Assembly: GCA_007128865.1 (NCBI GenBank) | Contig: SKWP01000296.1 | Coordinates: 1 to 7,285, forward strand | Length of the DNA stretch: 7,285 bases | Source of the DNA: Paracoccaceae bacterium | GTDB taxonomy: Bacteria > Pseudomonadota > Alphaproteobacteria > Rhodobacterales > Rhodobacteraceae | Reading direction: 5' to 3' | Part shown: one piece after another, positions 6,087 through 7,285 of the stretch | Numbering within the stretch: the stretch's first letter is position 1 | Layout: the number at the start of each line of letters is the position of its first letter | The notes under the pieces: model-generated | The model's database searches: none | Told to the model about the DNA's origin: nothing | The model's input: the letters and a program-made list of their open reading frames with translations, nothing else | Program-made: the position numbers and the translations under genes

Positions 6087-6252
6087 GCTGCCAAGCCATG
6101 CCGCCTCGCGCAAGCGCCCTGTTGATGCGGTACACCCCCGGGATCTGGCGCCTGGGCGGAAAGACGCCGCCCGCAGCCGCCTGCTTTCGCTTGCATGCCG
6201 GCGGCAGCGGGGGCAGCTTGGCCGCCAAAGGGGCCAGACGGAGTATCGCGCA
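6087..6252. other. Divergent spacer between phoH and the TehA-like gene
   Basis: This 166-nt spacer must hold the promoters of both divergent units, unless phoH is transcribed from further upstream. I could not find a well-spaced -35/-10 pair on either strand. The only clear signal is the GGAG ribosome binding site at its right end. GC-rich alphaproteobacterial promoters are often hard to see by eye. Confidence 0.5.
6240..6243 (+). promoter_or_regulatory. Ribosome binding site of the TehA-like gene
   Basis: GGAG lies 9 nt before the ATG at 6253. It supports this start over the in-frame ATG at 6286, which is preceded only by a GC run (ccggggccggg). Confidence 0.5.
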
Positions 6253-7254
6253 ATGCAGCCGAAACGGGCAACAGCCGGGGCCGGGATGTGGCGGCGCACG
6301 CCGCCGGCAGTCTTTCCGCCGCTTCTTGGCCTGCTGGGGCTGGGGCTGGGCTGGCGGGCATGGTTCGGCACCGCGGCGCTTCCCGGCCCGGGGCCGGGTG
6401 CGGGGCTGGCCGAGGCCTTTCTCGGGGCGGTTTCGCTGGTCTATGCGCTTGCGCTGGTCGCCTGGCTCAGCAAGCCGCTGCGCAGGCCCGGCGTGGTGTT
6501 TGACGAGGCGCGCACGGTGCCGGGGGTGGCCGGGATGGCCGCGGCAACGATGGGCGCGATGCTGCTGGCGCTGGTCCTGCTGCCCTATGCGCCGGGCCTG
6601 GCCATGGCGGTTGCGGTGGCGGCGCTGGCCGGGCACCTGGGGCAGGCGCTGCTGTTTGTCCACCGCCTTGCAACCGGGCCGGCCGAATCCCGCCCGCCGG
6701 CGCCGGTGTGGCATCTGGTGTTCGTGGGTTTCGTGCTTGCGCCGCTGCCGCTGGTTCCGATGGGCCTTGAGGCGGCAGGGCGGGCGATCCTTTATGCCAG
6801 CATCGTCGCGGCGGTGCCGATCTGGGCGCTGGGGTTGCGCCAGTTCCTTGCCGCCCCGCCGCCTGCGCCGCTGCGCCCGTTGCTGGCCATCCATCTCGCT
6901 CCGGCCTGCCTGTTCGTGCAGGTCGGGGTGCTGACCGGCCTTTCCGGGCCTGCACAGGGGTTCGGGATGCTGGCGGTGATCCTGTTTGCTGCATTTGTTG
7001 CCCGCGCGCGCTGGCTGACGGCAGCGGGTTTCAGCGCCATGTGGGGGGCCTTTACCTTTCCTCTGGCGGCCTTTGCGGCGGCGCTGCTGGCGCTTTCCCG
7101 CTCTGTGCCGGACCTGGAGGCACCCGTCATCAGGACGGCAGCGGCCGTCGCGCTGGTGGTGGCGACGCTGGCGATCCTGCCGATCGGCTGGCGGATTCTG
7201 AGGCTCTGGTCGCGCGGCAGCCTGGCCGAGGCGACCAACGCCGCAACCGCCTGA
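6253..7254 (+). CDS. TehA/SLAC1 (TDT) family membrane transporter-like protein
   Basis: This is a 333-residue, very hydrophobic protein with about ten predicted membrane helices (roughly 19-38, 51-72, 93-110, 116-138, 151-171, 176-198, 206-228, 233-250, 255-281 and 293-316) and short charged loops. The helix count, the length and segments such as FPPLLGLLGLGLGWR (21-35), PVWHLVFVGF (151-160) and MWGAFTFPLAAF (263-274) fit the tellurite-resistance/dicarboxylate transporter (TDT) family, which includes TehA and the plant SLAC1 anion channel. In related genomes such genes are usually named tellurium resistance proteins, but the natural substrate is seldom known; an anion-channel-like role is as likely as tellurite export. 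The start at 6253 is chosen for its GGAG site; the ATG at 6286 would remove 11 non-conserved residues. No tehB-like methyltransferase is in the window. Assignment rests on pattern recognition by eye. Confidence 0.75.
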   Translation: MQPKRATAGAGMWRRTPPAVFPPLLGLLGLGLGWRAWFGTAALPGPGPGAGLAEAFLGAVSLVYALALVAWLSKPLRRPGVVFDEARTVPGVAGMAAATMGAMLLALVLLPYAPGLAMAVAVAALAGHLGQALLFVHRLATGPAESRPPAPVWHLVFVGFVLAPLPLVPMGLEAAGRAILYASIVAAVPIWALGLRQFLAAPPPAPLRPLLAIHLAPACLFVQVGVLTGLSGPAQGFGMLAVILFAAFVARARWLTAAGFSAMWGAFTFPLAAFAAALLALSRSVPDLEAPVIRTAAAVALVVATLAILPIGWRILRLWSRGSLAEATNAATA

Positions 7255-7285
7255 TACCGGAACTGTTTGATCCGTTCGGGAAGCA

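Noticed and set aside
7257..7280. Hairpin CCGGAAC...GTTCGGG after the TehA-like gene
   Set aside because: Six of seven pairs form around a 10-nt loop, but the window ends five bases later and no T-run is visible, so a terminator cannot be supported.

Overview
This very GC-rich window most likely comes from an alphaproteobacterium of the order Rhodobacterales (a Rhodobacteraceae-like genome). The gene order phoH-ybeY-corC-lnt-metK fits, the protein sequences look alphaproteobacterial, and a SAM/SAH-type riboswitch precedes metK; that riboswitch class is known essentially from Rhodobacterales.

Layout from right to left on the minus strand. phoH (PhoH/YbeZ ATPase) overlaps ybeY (rRNA-maturation endoribonuclease) by 14 nt. 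ybeY is followed 12 nt later by corC (soluble CBS-pair/CorC-HlyC protein). After a 115-nt spacer comes lnt (apolipoprotein N-acyltransferase), and then, after about 90 nt, metK (S-adenosylmethionine synthetase). The first four genes look like one transcription unit joining ribosome quality control (PhoH and YbeY are known partners) with envelope functions (CorC, Lnt). metK appears to be transcribed separately: a plausible sigma-70-type promoter lies across the lnt stop codon, and a very short leader carries the riboswitch, whose pseudoknot contains the metK ribosome binding site. The product of MetK would thus repress translation of its own mRNA.

At the right end, divergent from phoH, a single plus-strand gene encodes a roughly ten-helix membrane protein of the TehA/SLAC1 (TDT) family. 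The 166-nt divergent spacer shows no convincing promoter.

The first 531 nt hold no believable gene. They contain a possible metK terminator hairpin and several nested GC-rich inverted repeats, including two related copies of a cccgtcacgc...gcgtgc hairpin about 190 nt apart. This is the least explained part of the window. The genes trmB (after metK) and a small XRE regulator (between lnt and metK), which I recall as common neighbours in related genomes, are not present. I found no CRISPR array, tRNA, rRNA, intact insertion sequence or recognisable new multi-gene system.
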